A stretch of 61,937 nucleotides of DNA from Christensenella sp. UBA1385 (lineage in GTDB: Bacteria > Bacillota > Clostridia > Christensenellales > Aristaeellaceae). Both the position numbers and the translations under genes were made by a program. The stretch covers positions 1-61,937 of the forward strand of contig DBQV01000008.1 in assembly GCA_002305755.1 (NCBI GenBank). The letters run 5' to 3'. Shown one piece after another: positions 1 through 8,495 of this stretch. Under the pieces are notes generated by a model that worked only from the letters and a program-made list of their open reading frames with translations, was not told where the DNA came from and made no database searches. Numbering within the stretch: position 1 is the stretch's first letter; the number at the start of each line of letters is the position of its first letter.

Positions 1-1470
1 CATACACCAGCCGAAGCAGCCCGCGTGCTCTCCGTCCGCCATGGCGTCGTTCAGCACCCGCGCGTGGCGCATGGCATGGGCCTGGCGGATGCGCCAGGGA
101 TCGAAGATCTTGGTGGGGAACATGTGGCCGCTGTGCTCGGTGATCAAAAGCGCCCTGTCCCGCTCCTTCATCACGTCCCTCTTGCGGCGGCAGCCGGGGT
201 TGTCGCCCTTGTGCGAAAAGTCGTTGAAGCCGTAGACATCTTCCTTCAGGCTGCTCTTTTCCAGATAGCGCACGCCGGAGGTGGCCCGGCTGTCGTCCAG
301 CGCGTGGGCGGCGGCGTTAGTGCGCTCGTAGAAGGGATCGTCGTCCTGGCTTTCGTTGATGCGCACGCCCCAGAGGATGACGCTGGGGTGGTTGCGGTAC
401 TGCAGCACCATCTCCCGCGTGTTGGCGACGGCCTGCTCCTTCCAGGCTTCATCGCCGATGTGCTGCCATCCGGGGATCTCGGTGAACACCAGCAGGCCCT
501 CGCGGTCGCACTGGTCGATAAAATACTGGCTTTGAGGATAGTGTGATGTGCGCACGGCGTTCAGCTGCAGCTCGTGCCTGAGGATGCGGGCGTCCTCCCG
601 CTGCAGGCTCTCGGGCGCGGCGTAGCCGATATAGGGGTAGCACTGGTGGCGGTTGAGCCCGCGCAGGAAGATTTTTTCCCCGTTCAGATAGAAGCCGTCC
701 TGCCGGAACACGGCGGTGCGGAAGCCGAAAAGCGCCTCCTGCACGTCCGACGCCCGGCCTGCGGCATCCTTCAGCGTGACGCGGCAGAGCGACATCGCGG
801 GCCTGTCGATGCGCCACATCTGCGCCCCCTCGCAGGCAAGCTCAAGCTGCTGCTCATCATTCGCCTCGCGTTCCGCGCTGGCCAGCAGGCGCCCCGACTG
901 CTCGTCCAGGATCTCGATCAGCAGGCTGCCGCCCTGAGCGGGCCCATCCAGCGTCACCGAGACGCGGGCCGTGGCCGGGTCCGGCGTTCTGACGAAAACA
1001 TCGCCGATGTGGCGCGCAGGCCGTATGTCCAGCCAGGCGTCGCGGTACAGCCCGCCGTAGGTGAGGTAGTCGATCACAAAGCCGAAGGGCGGCACCGCGG
1101 GGTTTTCGGTGGTGTCGAGCCTGACCGCGATCAGGTTGTCGCCCTCCGCGTTCAGGAAGGGCGTGATCTCGGCCCGGAAGGCCGTGTAGCCGCAGGCGTG
1201 AGAGGCCGCCTCGCGGCCGTTGCAGTAGAGCGTGGCGATGTGGGCCGCGCCGTCCAGCCGGATGAACACGCGCCTGTCCCTGCCGCCCGCGGGCAGGCGG
1301 ATGGCCCTGCGGTAGCCGCAGACCGTCTGATAGCTTTTCTCGTCAATGTAGTGAAGGGGCACCTCCTTCACCGTGTGGGGCAGGCGCACGGCCTGCCCGC
1401 CGCCCTCGCCCCGGGCGAAGCCCTCGCTCCAGACGGGCGTGTACTCCCAGCCACCGCTGATCTTCAACAT
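1..1470 (-). CDS. Beta-galactosidase-like glycoside hydrolase family 2, C-terminus off the window
   Basis: The reading frame starts at the ATG at 1470 behind AGGAAG and runs off the left edge after 490 codons. Residues 1 to about 165 look like the GH2 jelly-roll sugar-binding domain, followed by an immunoglobulin-like part and, from about residue 270 (GLNRHQCYP), the catalytic TIM barrel. The general acid/base is in WGVRINESQ (E373); the nucleophile region should lie further left or off the window. GH2 enzymes of this type hydrolyse beta-galactosides, sometimes beta-glucuronides. There is no signal peptide, so it probably acts in the cytoplasm on imported oligosaccharides. It is divergent from the sugar-sensing operon, which suggests joint control. 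The exact substrate cannot be told from sequence. Confidence 0.9.
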   Translation of the reverse strand, partial: MLKISGGWEYTPVWSEGFARGEGGGQAVRLPHTVKEVPLHYIDEKSYQTVCGYRRAIRLPAGGRDRRVFIRLDGAAHIATLYCNGREAASHACGYTAFRAEITPFLNAEGDNLIAVRLDTTENPAVPPFGFVIDYLTYGGLYRDAWLDIRPARHIGDVFVRTPDPATARVSVTLDGPAQGGSLLIEILDEQSGRLLASAEREANDEQQLELACEGAQMWRIDRPAMSLCRVTLKDAAGRASDVQEALFGFRTAVFRQDGFYLNGEKIFLRGLNRHQCYPYIGYAAPESLQREDARILRHELQLNAVRTSHYPQSQYFIDQCDREGLLVFTEIPGWQHIGDEAWKEQAVANTREMVLQYRNHPSVILWGVRINESQDDDPFYERTNAAAHALDDSRATSGVRYLEKSSLKEDVYGFNDFSHKGDNPGCRRKRDVMKERDRALLITEHSGHMFPTKIFDPWRIRQAHAMRHARVLNDAMADGEHAGCFGWCM

Positions 1471-1538
1471 ATGCTTCCTTTCCGCGCCGCGGCGCAGATG
1501 CTTTTTGCGGGGGGTAAAACGACTGAGCTGCGGTTCCC

Positions 1539-1566
1539 ATTATACGGCCTTTGCCGCGGCTGTAAA
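1539..1566 (-). promoter_or_regulatory. Sigma-A promoter for the GH2 gene
   Basis: Read on the minus strand, TTTACA (1566-1561) is followed by 16 bases and TATAAT (1544-1539). It gives a leader of about 60 nt to the GH2 start. It lies back to back with the promoter at 1581-1609. Confidence 0.6.
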
Positions 1567-1580
1567 GCGGGGACCGGCAT

Positions 1581-1609
1581 TTGACAAGGCAGGTTTCTTC
1601 CCCGATAAT
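1581..1609 (+). promoter_or_regulatory. Sigma-A promoter for the sensor operon
   Basis: TTGACA (1581-1586), a 17-base spacer and GATAAT (1604-1609). The start point would be about 1616, leaving a leader of about 32 nt before the ATG at 1648. Confidence 0.7.
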
Positions 1610-1647
1610 ACGGCTGTATCCACAAGGAAAGCGTGGCCTCATAGCGT

Positions 1648-2646
1648 ATGAACCCGAAAACACGCATCAAATGGCTGGTCTCCATCCTCCTGCTGGCGCT
1701 GGCGGCGCTGGGCGGGCTTTGGTTCGTTACGGCTCCCGGGCGCGAGGCCGCCCAGCGGGGCGGGGAAAAGCCCATCATCCTCGGCTTTGCCCAGCTGGGC
1801 AGCGAGAGCGGCTGGCGCATCGGCAACTCGCGCTCGGTGGCGCAGGCGGCCGAGAAGGCGGGCATCCAGCTGATGGAGCGCAACGCCGAGCAGAAGCAGG
1901 AGAACCAGATCAAGGCCCTGCGCTCTTTCATCGCCTATCAGGTGGATGTGATCGCCTTCTCCCCCATCGTGGAGGACGGTTGGGACAACGTGCTGCGCGA
2001 AGCCAAGGAGGCGGGCATCCCCGTGATCTGTTCCGACCGCTCGGTCAATGTGGAGGACGATTCCCTGGTCGCCTGCTTCGTGGGCTCTGATTTTTATGCC
2101 GAGGGGCAGCGGGCGGGCCAGTTTCTTCTGCGCAAGATGGAGGGCGTGCCAGGTCCCATCCGCGTGGCGGAGATCTCCGGCACGCTTGATTCCACGCCCC
2201 AGCGTGACCGCGCCCGCGGCTTTCGCGACGTGATCGCGCAGGATGAGCGGTTTGAGATCGTGTACAGCAAGTCAGGAGATTTTCTGCGCTCGCTGGGACG
2301 TGAGGTGATGAAGGACATCCTCCGAAGCGAGAAGATCGACGTGCTTTACTCCCACAACGACGCGATGACGCTGGGCGCGGTCGAGGCCATCGAAGAGGCG
2401 GGCCTTGCGCCCGGCCAAGACATCGTGATCATCACGGTGGACGGCGAGCAGGGGGCCATCGACCTGCTCAAGCAGGGCAGGATCAACTGCGTGGTGGAGT
2501 GCACGCCCATGCTGGGCGATCTCATCATGCAGCTGGCGCAGAAGCTGGCCGCCGGGCAGGAGGTGCCCCGCCTGATCTATTCAGAGGAGGAGGTCTTCAC
2601 CGAGTTTGATGAGGATCTGCTCAGCATCCCGCCGAGGGGCTACTGA
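1648..2646 (+). CDS. Membrane-anchored periplasmic-type sugar-binding protein (sensor subunit)
   Basis: 332 residues. Residues 9-27 form one hydrophobic helix with no lipobox cysteine, so the protein is probably tethered by an uncleaved anchor. The rest is a ribose/galactofuranose-type binding fold (ILGFAQLGSESGWR, AEQKQENQIKALRSF, VLYSHNDAMTLGAVEAI) that is clearly related to the transporter binding protein at 5891-6877. Its gene stops one base before the kinase gene and lies in the kinase/regulator operon, not with the permeases. Family precedent is XylFII of Clostridium beijerinckii, a binding protein that reports xylose to the LytS kinase. I infer that this protein presents a pentose or furanose to the kinase at 2648. 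The SD (AAGGAAAG) is about 19 nt from the ATG, so initiation may be weak; an in-frame stop just upstream excludes a nearby earlier start. Confidence 0.8.
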   Translation: MNPKTRIKWLVSILLLALAALGGLWFVTAPGREAAQRGGEKPIILGFAQLGSESGWRIGNSRSVAQAAEKAGIQLMERNAEQKQENQIKALRSFIAYQVDVIAFSPIVEDGWDNVLREAKEAGIPVICSDRSVNVEDDSLVACFVGSDFYAEGQRAGQFLLRKMEGVPGPIRVAEISGTLDSTPQRDRARGFRDVIAQDERFEIVYSKSGDFLRSLGREVMKDILRSEKIDVLYSHNDAMTLGAVEAIEEAGLAPGQDIVIITVDGEQGAIDLLKQGRINCVVECTPMLGDLIMQLAQKLAAGQEVPRLIYSEEEVFTEFDEDLLSIPPRGY

Positions 2647-2647
2647 G

Positions 2648-4138
2648 ATGCCGGCGCGGCCCGCTTTTCGCAATACCATGCCACGGTACGGCTCGCTGAG
2701 CCGCCGGCTGAGCGTGGCCTTTCACACCATCATGATCCTGATGGTGGTGCCGGCGGCTGTCTCCCTGGTGATGATGATCGGCTTTTCGCAGCTGTATTAC
2801 GGCTTCCTCAGCCGCGCGCAGCGCATCAACGATCTGACCGCCATCGTGGTGGACCAGCTGCCGGGCGAGCTGTTCAACATCGTGGCCGGGCGCGGCACCT
2901 TTGAGGAGGGGCCGCAGCGGGAAATGATGCGCACCGTCAACGGCACGCTGGACAGCCTGATCGGCGAGGGCGGGGCCAGCGGCCCGGAGCTGACGGTAGC
3001 CAGGCGCACCGGCAATACGCTGGAAAGCTACATTGACCGCCTCGGCCTCCAGATGGAGCAGGACGCGCCGGTGGAAGACAACTTTCAGGTGCATGAGGAG
3101 ATCCGCAATGTGTCGGCCCTGATGGGCGATATGTTCCGCGACGCGGTCTCCACCGAGATCCGGGCGGCCACGCAGGCCAGCCGCCGCATGCGCGTGGTGC
3201 TGTCCGTCACCATGGCGCTGGAGGCCGCGCTGATCGCCTTTGCCATGCTGTTTGTGAAGTCCTCTCAAAGGTCGCTGTCGGGCGCGGTGGCGGAGCCCAT
3301 CCGGGAGCTGCAGGCCTTTGCCGGCAAGATCGCCGACGGGCACCTGAACGAACGCACGCCCGAGCCGGATGTGGACGAGCTGCGCCAGCTCTCCGTCAGC
3401 CTGAACGCCATGGCCGGCCGGCTGGGCGAGCTGATGGAGGAGAACCGTCTGGAGCAGGAGAGCCTCAAGAAGAGCGAGCTTCGTGTGCTGCAGGCGCAGG
3501 TGACGCCCCACTTTCTGTACAACACGCTGGACGCCATCGTCTGGCTGGCCGAGGCGAAAAAGACCGAGGAGGTCATCTCCATCACCCGCGCGCTGTCGGA
3601 TTTCTACCGCATCTCGCTGTCTGACGGGCATGACTGGATCACCCTGGCGCAGGAGGAGGAACATCTGCGCGGCTACCTGACCATCCAGAAGATCCGCTAC
3701 CGCGACATCCTCGACTATGAGATCGACATCGACCCCGCGATCAGAAACGAGATGATCCTCAAGCTCTCCATCCAGCCGCTGGTGGAAAACGCCATCTACC
3801 ACGGCATCCGCAACCGGCGCGGCGGCGGGCGCATCACCGTGAGGGTGTGGGAGGAGGAAGGCCGGCTGCGCGTGCTGGTGAAGGACAACGGCGCGGGCAT
3901 GAGCGCGGAGCGCCTCGGCGAGCTGCGCCGTATGATGGCTTCTCACCGCGGGGCGGATTATCCGGGCTTCGGGCTGTTCAACGTGGATCAGCGCATCAAG
4001 CTTTACTACGGTCAGGCGCAGGGCCTTGAGATCGATTCGGAGCAGGGCCGGGGCAGCAGCATCTCCTTCAATGTGCCGCTGCTGGGGCCGGGGCAGCCGC
4101 CCGCCGCGCCAAGGGAAGGGGAGAAGACGGATGTATAA
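2648..4138 (+). CDS. Sensor histidine kinase, YesM/LytS type
   Basis: 496 residues starting at the ATG at 2648, one base after the upstream stop. A first membrane helix (about residues 23-48), an outer region of about 140 residues and a second helix (about 180-205, before KSSQR) are followed by a HAMP domain, the His_kinase motif QVTPHFLYNTLDAI with the phospho-acceptor H288, and a HATPase domain with an N box (VENAIYHGI), G1 (VKDNGAGM) and G2 (GFGLFNVDQRI). The outer region is small and has no recognisable sugar fold, consistent with sensing through the adjacent binding protein. It overlaps the response-regulator gene by 8 bases. Confidence 0.93.
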   Translation: MPARPAFRNTMPRYGSLSRRLSVAFHTIMILMVVPAAVSLVMMIGFSQLYYGFLSRAQRINDLTAIVVDQLPGELFNIVAGRGTFEEGPQREMMRTVNGTLDSLIGEGGASGPELTVARRTGNTLESYIDRLGLQMEQDAPVEDNFQVHEEIRNVSALMGDMFRDAVSTEIRAATQASRRMRVVLSVTMALEAALIAFAMLFVKSSQRSLSGAVAEPIRELQAFAGKIADGHLNERTPEPDVDELRQLSVSLNAMAGRLGELMEENRLEQESLKKSELRVLQAQVTPHFLYNTLDAIVWLAEAKKTEEVISITRALSDFYRISLSDGHDWITLAQEEEHLRGYLTIQKIRYRDILDYEIDIDPAIRNEMILKLSIQPLVENAIYHGIRNRRGGGRITVRVWEEEGRLRVLVKDNGAGMSAERLGELRRMMASHRGADYPGFGLFNVDQRIKLYYGQAQGLEIDSEQGRGSSISFNVPLLGPGQPPAAPREGEKTDV

Positions 4139-5717
4139 GGTGTTTTTGGCGGATGACGAGGTGGTGGTGCGCGAGGGCATCCGCGGGTCCTTCCCCTGGG
4201 AGGAATCAGATTTCGTGCTCTCGGGCGAGGCGCCCGACGGCGAGATCGCGCTTTCGCTGCTGCGGGAGATCAAGCCCGATATCCTCATCACCGACATCCG
4301 CATGCCCTTTATGGATGGGCTGGAGCTGTGCCGGCAGGCCAGGGCCCAGCTTCCCTGGATCAAGATCATCATCCTGACGGGCTACGACGAATTCACCTAT
4401 GCCAAGGAAGCGCTGGCGCTGGGCGTAAAGGAATATCTGCTCAAACCCGTCAGCGCGCAGGAGCTGGAGGCGGCTCTGCGGCGCATGGCCGCCCTGATCG
4501 ACGGCGAGCGCCAGCGTGACCGCGACCTGCGCAAGGCCCAGAGCCGCCTGGACCAATCCAGCGGCCTGCTGCGGGACCGCTTTCTGGCAGGCCTTATCCG
4601 GGGGAAGCTCCCGGCAGAGGAGCGGCAGCAGCTCTTTGTGCGCGCCCGGGAGATGGAGCTGGACCTGCTGGCCAGGCAGTACCGGGCATTGATCCTCACT
4701 CCCGCCGGGCAGAGCCCTGAGCAGGTCGTGCCCCTGCGCCTGCTGGCGGACAGGCTGGCGGCAGGGCGGGCGGGGCTTCGCTGCCTCTCCTCGACCTTTG
4801 AAGGGCTGATCCTCCTCCTGCTGCTGGGCGAAACGGGGGAGGAGCTGGACGAGGGGGCCTTCTGGCTGGCGCAGGCGCTGCAGCACGAGGCGGAGATCCC
4901 GCTGCGCGTCGCCATCGGCGGCGTGGTGAGCAATGTCTACGCGCTGGGCGATTCTTATCTGGCGGCGCTGCGCACGCTGCAGGCCATGAATGCCAACTAC
5001 CACGGGGAGGATACCCGCATCATGGACAGCGCGGAGCTGCTGATCAAGGTGGACGAGGTGGTGTCGCTGGCGGGAAACGCCGGGCTTTATGAGCAGCTGC
5101 GCTTCGCGCCCATCGGCGATGTGGACCACATCCTCCGGGACTATTTCTCGCAGACGGGCGGCGGCAAATCCGTGATGATGCTCAACTACCTGTATGTAGA
5201 GAGCATGCTGACCGCCGTGCGCATCGTGCAGGAGCTGGGGCTGGACCCGCAGGCCGAGCTGCCCGAGGCCCAGGCCATGGGCGGGGCGGAGGCCATGCTG
5301 CCCGGCTTTGACGAGGTGTACCGGCGCGCGCGCGAGGCCGTTGTCCGTGCGCTCACGCTGCGCGACAGACAGTCCGTCTCCCGCTACCGCGACGTGATCC
5401 TCAAGGCCTGCGCCTACATCGACAGCCAGTATGAGGATCCGAACCTTGCCCTCTCCGACGCTGCGGAGCACGTGCACCTGTCCGTCAACCACTTCTGTAC
5501 CATATTTTCGCAGGAAACGGGCAGCACCTTCATCGAGTACCTGACCCGCCTGCGCATGGACAAGGCGCGCGAACTGCTGCTCACCACCTCGCTGCGCTCG
5601 GGCGACATTGCTCAGCGCGTGGGCTACCGCGACCCGCATTACTTCAGCTATACATTTAAGAAGAACTACGGCATGAGCCCGAGGGATTACCGCGCCCGAC
5701 AGGAGGGCGCGCCGTAA
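4131..5717 (+). CDS. Response regulator with AraC-type DNA-binding domain, YesN type
   Basis: 528 residues. The receiver domain spans residues 1-125, with acidic residues in LADDEVV, phospho-acceptor D55 in ITDIRMPFMDG and the conserved lysine in YLLKPVS. A poorly conserved linker of about 290 residues follows. The last 100 residues carry two helix-turn-helix units typical of AraC (ALSDAAEHVHLSVNHF and GDIAQRVGYRDPHYFSYTFKK). The start at 4131 gives the canonical MYKVFLADDE and overlaps the kinase gene. It probably activates the importer genes that start at 5891 when the kinase reports sugar. Confidence 0.93.
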   Translation: MYKVFLADDEVVVREGIRGSFPWEESDFVLSGEAPDGEIALSLLREIKPDILITDIRMPFMDGLELCRQARAQLPWIKIIILTGYDEFTYAKEALALGVKEYLLKPVSAQELEAALRRMAALIDGERQRDRDLRKAQSRLDQSSGLLRDRFLAGLIRGKLPAEERQQLFVRAREMELDLLARQYRALILTPAGQSPEQVVPLRLLADRLAAGRAGLRCLSSTFEGLILLLLLGETGEELDEGAFWLAQALQHEAEIPLRVAIGGVVSNVYALGDSYLAALRTLQAMNANYHGEDTRIMDSAELLIKVDEVVSLAGNAGLYEQLRFAPIGDVDHILRDYFSQTGGGKSVMMLNYLYVESMLTAVRIVQELGLDPQAELPEAQAMGGAEAMLPGFDEVYRRAREAVVRALTLRDRQSVSRYRDVILKACAYIDSQYEDPNLALSDAAEHVHLSVNHFCTIFSQETGSTFIEYLTRLRMDKARELLLTTSLRSGDIAQRVGYRDPHYFSYTFKKNYGMSPRDYRARQEGAP

Positions 5718-5808
5718 AATAATTCCCCTTTTACCAAAAATATCCAACTTCTTTTTCTTTTTCCGTGTATTGCGTAAAATATCGGCGCAAGATTCCAAAA
5801 TCTGTCTC

Positions 5809-5836
5809 TTGTTCTTTTTGGTGAATGCTGTAACAT
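5809..5836 (+). promoter_or_regulatory. Possible promoter for the furanose importer operon
   Basis: TTGTTC (5809-5814), 16 bases, TAACAT (5831-5836) in an AT-rich 173-bp gap that stands out from the GC-rich surroundings. The -35 is poor, as expected for a promoter that needs an AraC-type activator such as the one encoded just upstream. Confidence 0.4.
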
Positions 5837-5890
5837 TTCATACAGGAACGCCGAGCGGATGCCCGGCAGAATAGGAACGGAGGAAGAAAC

Positions 5891-6877
5891 ATGAAGAGAT
5901 TACTGACTCTGGCACTGGTACTGTGCATGGTGGTCGGCGTCGCGAGCGCGGAAGTTACCATCGCCTTCTCGCAGATCGGGCAGGAGTCCGACTGGAGAAC
6001 CGCCAACACCGACAGCGTGAAAAAGGCCATCGAGGCCGAGGGCTGGAACTACGTGTATGACGACGCCCAGCAAAAGCAGGAGAACCAGGTGAAGGCTCTG
6101 CGCAACTTCATCAGCCAGAACGTGGATTACATCCTGTTTACCGGCGTGGTGTCCACCGGATGGGACGAGGTGCTCAAGGAAGTCAACGAGGCCGAGATCC
6201 CGCTGATCCTGCTGGACCGTATGCCCGACAACATGGACGACATCGAGTACGCGGCCGCCTTCGGCGGAGACTTCGTGGAGGAAGGCCGCCGCATGGCGAT
6301 CTGGACCAAGAATTACGTGGAAAAGCTGGGGCGCTCGGATGAGGAGCTGAACGTTGTCATCCTGGAAGGCACCACCGGCGCTGACGCCGCCACCGGCCGC
6401 CAGAACGGCATCATGGAGATCCTGAAAGACACCCCCAACCTCAAGGTGATCGCCTCGCAGACCGGCAACTTCACCCGCGCGGAAGGCCAGGCCGTGATGG
6501 AGAGCTTCCTCAAGGCGCACGACAAGATCGACGTGCTGCTGGCCCATAACGACGACATGGCGCTGGGCGCGATCGAGTCCATCAAGGCCGCCGGCAAGGT
6601 GCCCGGCAAGGACATCATCATCGTCGGCTGCGACTCCCCCAAGACCGCGTTTGACGCCATCATCGCCGGCGAAATGAACGCTACCATCGAGTGCACGCCG
6701 CTGTACGGCCCCTTCGTTGTGGACGCCCTCAAGCGCCTGATGGCCGGTGAGGACCTGGGCCGCGAGCTCATCCACCCCGAAGAGAGCTGCTTCGACGCGG
6801 AAGGCGGCATCGTCTTCACGCTGGACGGCAAACTGTCCGAAAAGGCTGCCGACAAGATCGGCGAGCGCCAGTACTGA
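5891..6877 (+). CDS. ytfQ: ABC transporter sugar-binding protein, galactofuranose (YtfQ) type
   Basis: 328 residues. Residues 1-20 are a signal peptide ending at ASA-E, and no lipobox cysteine is visible. The mature protein is a Peripla_BP_4 fold (IAFSQIGQESDWRTANTDS, LLDRMPDN, LLAHNDDMALGAIESI, VGCDSPKTAFDAI). The closest family I recognise is YtfQ, which binds galactofuranose; furanose forms of arabinose are plausible given the catabolic genes. It starts behind GGAGG and is followed by two GC-rich hairpins, then the ATPase and two permeases. Confidence 0.88.
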   Translation: MKRLLTLALVLCMVVGVASAEVTIAFSQIGQESDWRTANTDSVKKAIEAEGWNYVYDDAQQKQENQVKALRNFISQNVDYILFTGVVSTGWDEVLKEVNEAEIPLILLDRMPDNMDDIEYAAAFGGDFVEEGRRMAIWTKNYVEKLGRSDEELNVVILEGTTGADAATGRQNGIMEILKDTPNLKVIASQTGNFTRAEGQAVMESFLKAHDKIDVLLAHNDDMALGAIESIKAAGKVPGKDIIIVGCDSPKTAFDAIIAGEMNATIECTPLYGPFVVDALKRLMAGEDLGRELIHPEESCFDAEGGIVFTLDGKLSEKAADKIGERQY

Positions 6878-6891
6878 GAAAAACCGATATC

Positions 6892-6922
6892 GGCCCTGCC
6901 GGCGGTCCGCGCCGGCAGGGCC
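6892..6922 (+). other. GC-rich intercistronic hairpin after the binding-protein gene
   Basis: A perfect 12-bp stem (GGCCCTGCCGGC with GCCGGCAGGGCC) and 7-nt loop, without a following T-run. It is more likely an mRNA-stabilising or partial-termination structure than a full terminator. Confidence 0.7.
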
Positions 6923-6923
6923 G

Positions 6924-6954
6924 GGACGGATGGGGGAGGAACCCTCATCCGTCC
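6924..6954 (+). other. Second tandem hairpin before the ATPase gene
   Basis: GGACGGATG (6924-6932) pairs with CATCCGTCC (6946-6954), and an inner GGG/CCC extends the stem. It ends 17 bases before the ATPase start and may reduce translation or transcription of the downstream genes relative to the binding protein. Confidence 0.6.
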
Positions 6955-6971
6955 TTCAATCGTGAGGGGTG

Positions 6972-8495
6972 ATGTGCTTGAGCAATGATGTGCTGCTGAA
7001 AATGACGGGGATGGAGATAGAGTTTCCCGGCGTAAAGGCCCTGGACGGCGTGGATTTCACGCTGCGCAGGGGAGAGATACATGCCCTGCTCGGTGAGAAC
7101 GGGGCGGGAAAGTCTACGCTGATCAAGTGCCTGACGGGCGTGCACCGGATGGACGCGGGCAGCATCGTGCTGGACGGTCAGAGCATCCGCCTCACCTCCC
7201 CCCAGGACGCGCAGCGCCTGGGCATCTCCACGGTGTATCAGGAGGTCAACCTCTGCCCCAACCTGACCGTGGCGGAAAACATCTTCATCGGCCGCCAGCC
7301 CATGCGCCGCGGCGGCATCGACTGGAAGACCATTAACGCCAGGTCGTCCGAGCTCATGCGCCGCATGGGCATGGACATCGACGTGACGCTGCCGCTTTCG
7401 GGCTACTCCATCGCCGTCCAGCAGATGGTGTCCATCGCGCGCGCGGTGGATATCAACGCCAAGGTGCTGATACTGGACGAGCCCACCTCCTCGCTGGATG
7501 ACAACGAGGTACGCCGCCTGTTTGACGTGATGCGCGAGCTGAAAAAGCAGGGCATGGGCATCATCTTCATCACCCACTTCCTGAACCAGGTGTTTGAGGT
7601 GTGCGACCGCATCACCGTGCTGCGCAACGGCCATCTGGTGAACGAGTGGGGGATAACGGACATCAGCAGGCTCGACCTGGTCACCAGCATGATCGGCAAG
7701 GACATGAACGAGATCTATAACCTGAAGAAGGCCGAGCAGCGCGGGGACGCACCCGTGGTGCTTGCGGCCTCGGGCCTCGGCGTGCCGGGCAAGGTGGAGA
7801 GCATTTCGCTTGACGTCAGGGAGGGGGAACTGGTGGGCTTTGCGGGCCTGCTGGGCTCCGGCCGCACAGAAACGGCGGAAATGCTCTTTTGCGTGCAGCG
7901 CCCTGCCCGCGGCAGCGTGAGCATGCGCGGCAAGCCCGTGGGAGCCAGGATACCGCTGGACAGCATCAAGCGCCGCATGGCATTCTGCCCGGAAGACAGG
8001 AAGCGGGACGGCATCGTGGCGGATCTGTCCATCCGCGAGAACATCGTGCTGGCCGTGCAGGCCACGCGGGGCTTCATGAAGCCCATGAGCATGGCCGAGC
8101 AGCAGGAGCTGGCGGATAAGTACATCAGGCTCCTCTCCATCGCCACGCCGGACGCCGAAAAGAAGGTGGGCGAGCTGTCGGGCGGCAACCAGCAGAAGGT
8201 GATACTGGCCCGCTGGATGGCCACGCAGCCGGATCTGCTGATCCTGGACGAGCCTACCCGCGGCATCGACGTGGGCGCCAAGGCCGAGATCCAGCGCCTG
8301 ATGCTGGATATGTGCCGCCAGGGCATGAGCATCATCTTCATCAGCTCGGAGCTGGATGAGATCATCCGCTGCTCCAACCGCATCATCGTGATGCGCGATC
8401 TGCAGAAGGCGGCGGAGCTGGACGGCGAGGGCTGCGACCAGAGCGCCATCCTGTCCATCATCGCGGATGAGGAAACGGGGAGGGAGGCCGTATGA
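6972..8495 (+). CDS. ytfR: Sugar ABC transporter ATPase with two nucleotide-binding domains (YtfR type)
   Basis: About 507 residues with two ABC modules, as in the RbsA/YtfR family. The first has Walker A GENGAGKST and Walker B LILDEPTSSLD. The second has a degenerate P-loop (GLLGSGRTET), an intact signature LSGGNQQKVILA and Walker B LILDEPTRGID; this asymmetry is normal for the family. The start is uncertain: GTG 6969, ATG 6972 and TTG 6978 are all in frame behind GAGGGG. The TTG has the best spacing, the ATG the best codon. The 3' end overlaps the first permease gene by ATGA. Confidence 0.93.
   Translation: MCLSNDVLLKMTGMEIEFPGVKALDGVDFTLRRGEIHALLGENGAGKSTLIKCLTGVHRMDAGSIVLDGQSIRLTSPQDAQRLGISTVYQEVNLCPNLTVAENIFIGRQPMRRGGIDWKTINARSSELMRRMGMDIDVTLPLSGYSIAVQQMVSIARAVDINAKVLILDEPTSSLDDNEVRRLFDVMRELKKQGMGIIFITHFLNQVFEVCDRITVLRNGHLVNEWGITDISRLDLVTSMIGKDMNEIYNLKKAEQRGDAPVVLAASGLGVPGKVESISLDVREGELVGFAGLLGSGRTETAEMLFCVQRPARGSVSMRGKPVGARIPLDSIKRRMAFCPEDRKRDGIVADLSIRENIVLAVQATRGFMKPMSMAEQQELADKYIRLLSIATPDAEKKVGELSGGNQQKVILARWMATQPDLLILDEPTRGIDVGAKAEIQRLMLDMCRQGMSIIFISSELDEIIRCSNRIIVMRDLQKAAELDGEGCDQSAILSIIADEETGREAV

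Noticed and set aside
2621..4372. Long open frame on the minus strand opposite the kinase/regulator genes
   Set aside because: It mirrors third-position GC of the real genes, has His/Gln/Ala-rich composition with no domain, and conflicts with a clear kinase. The same applies to long antisense frames at 4206-5798, 13839-16364, 17968-20172 and 25288-27573.
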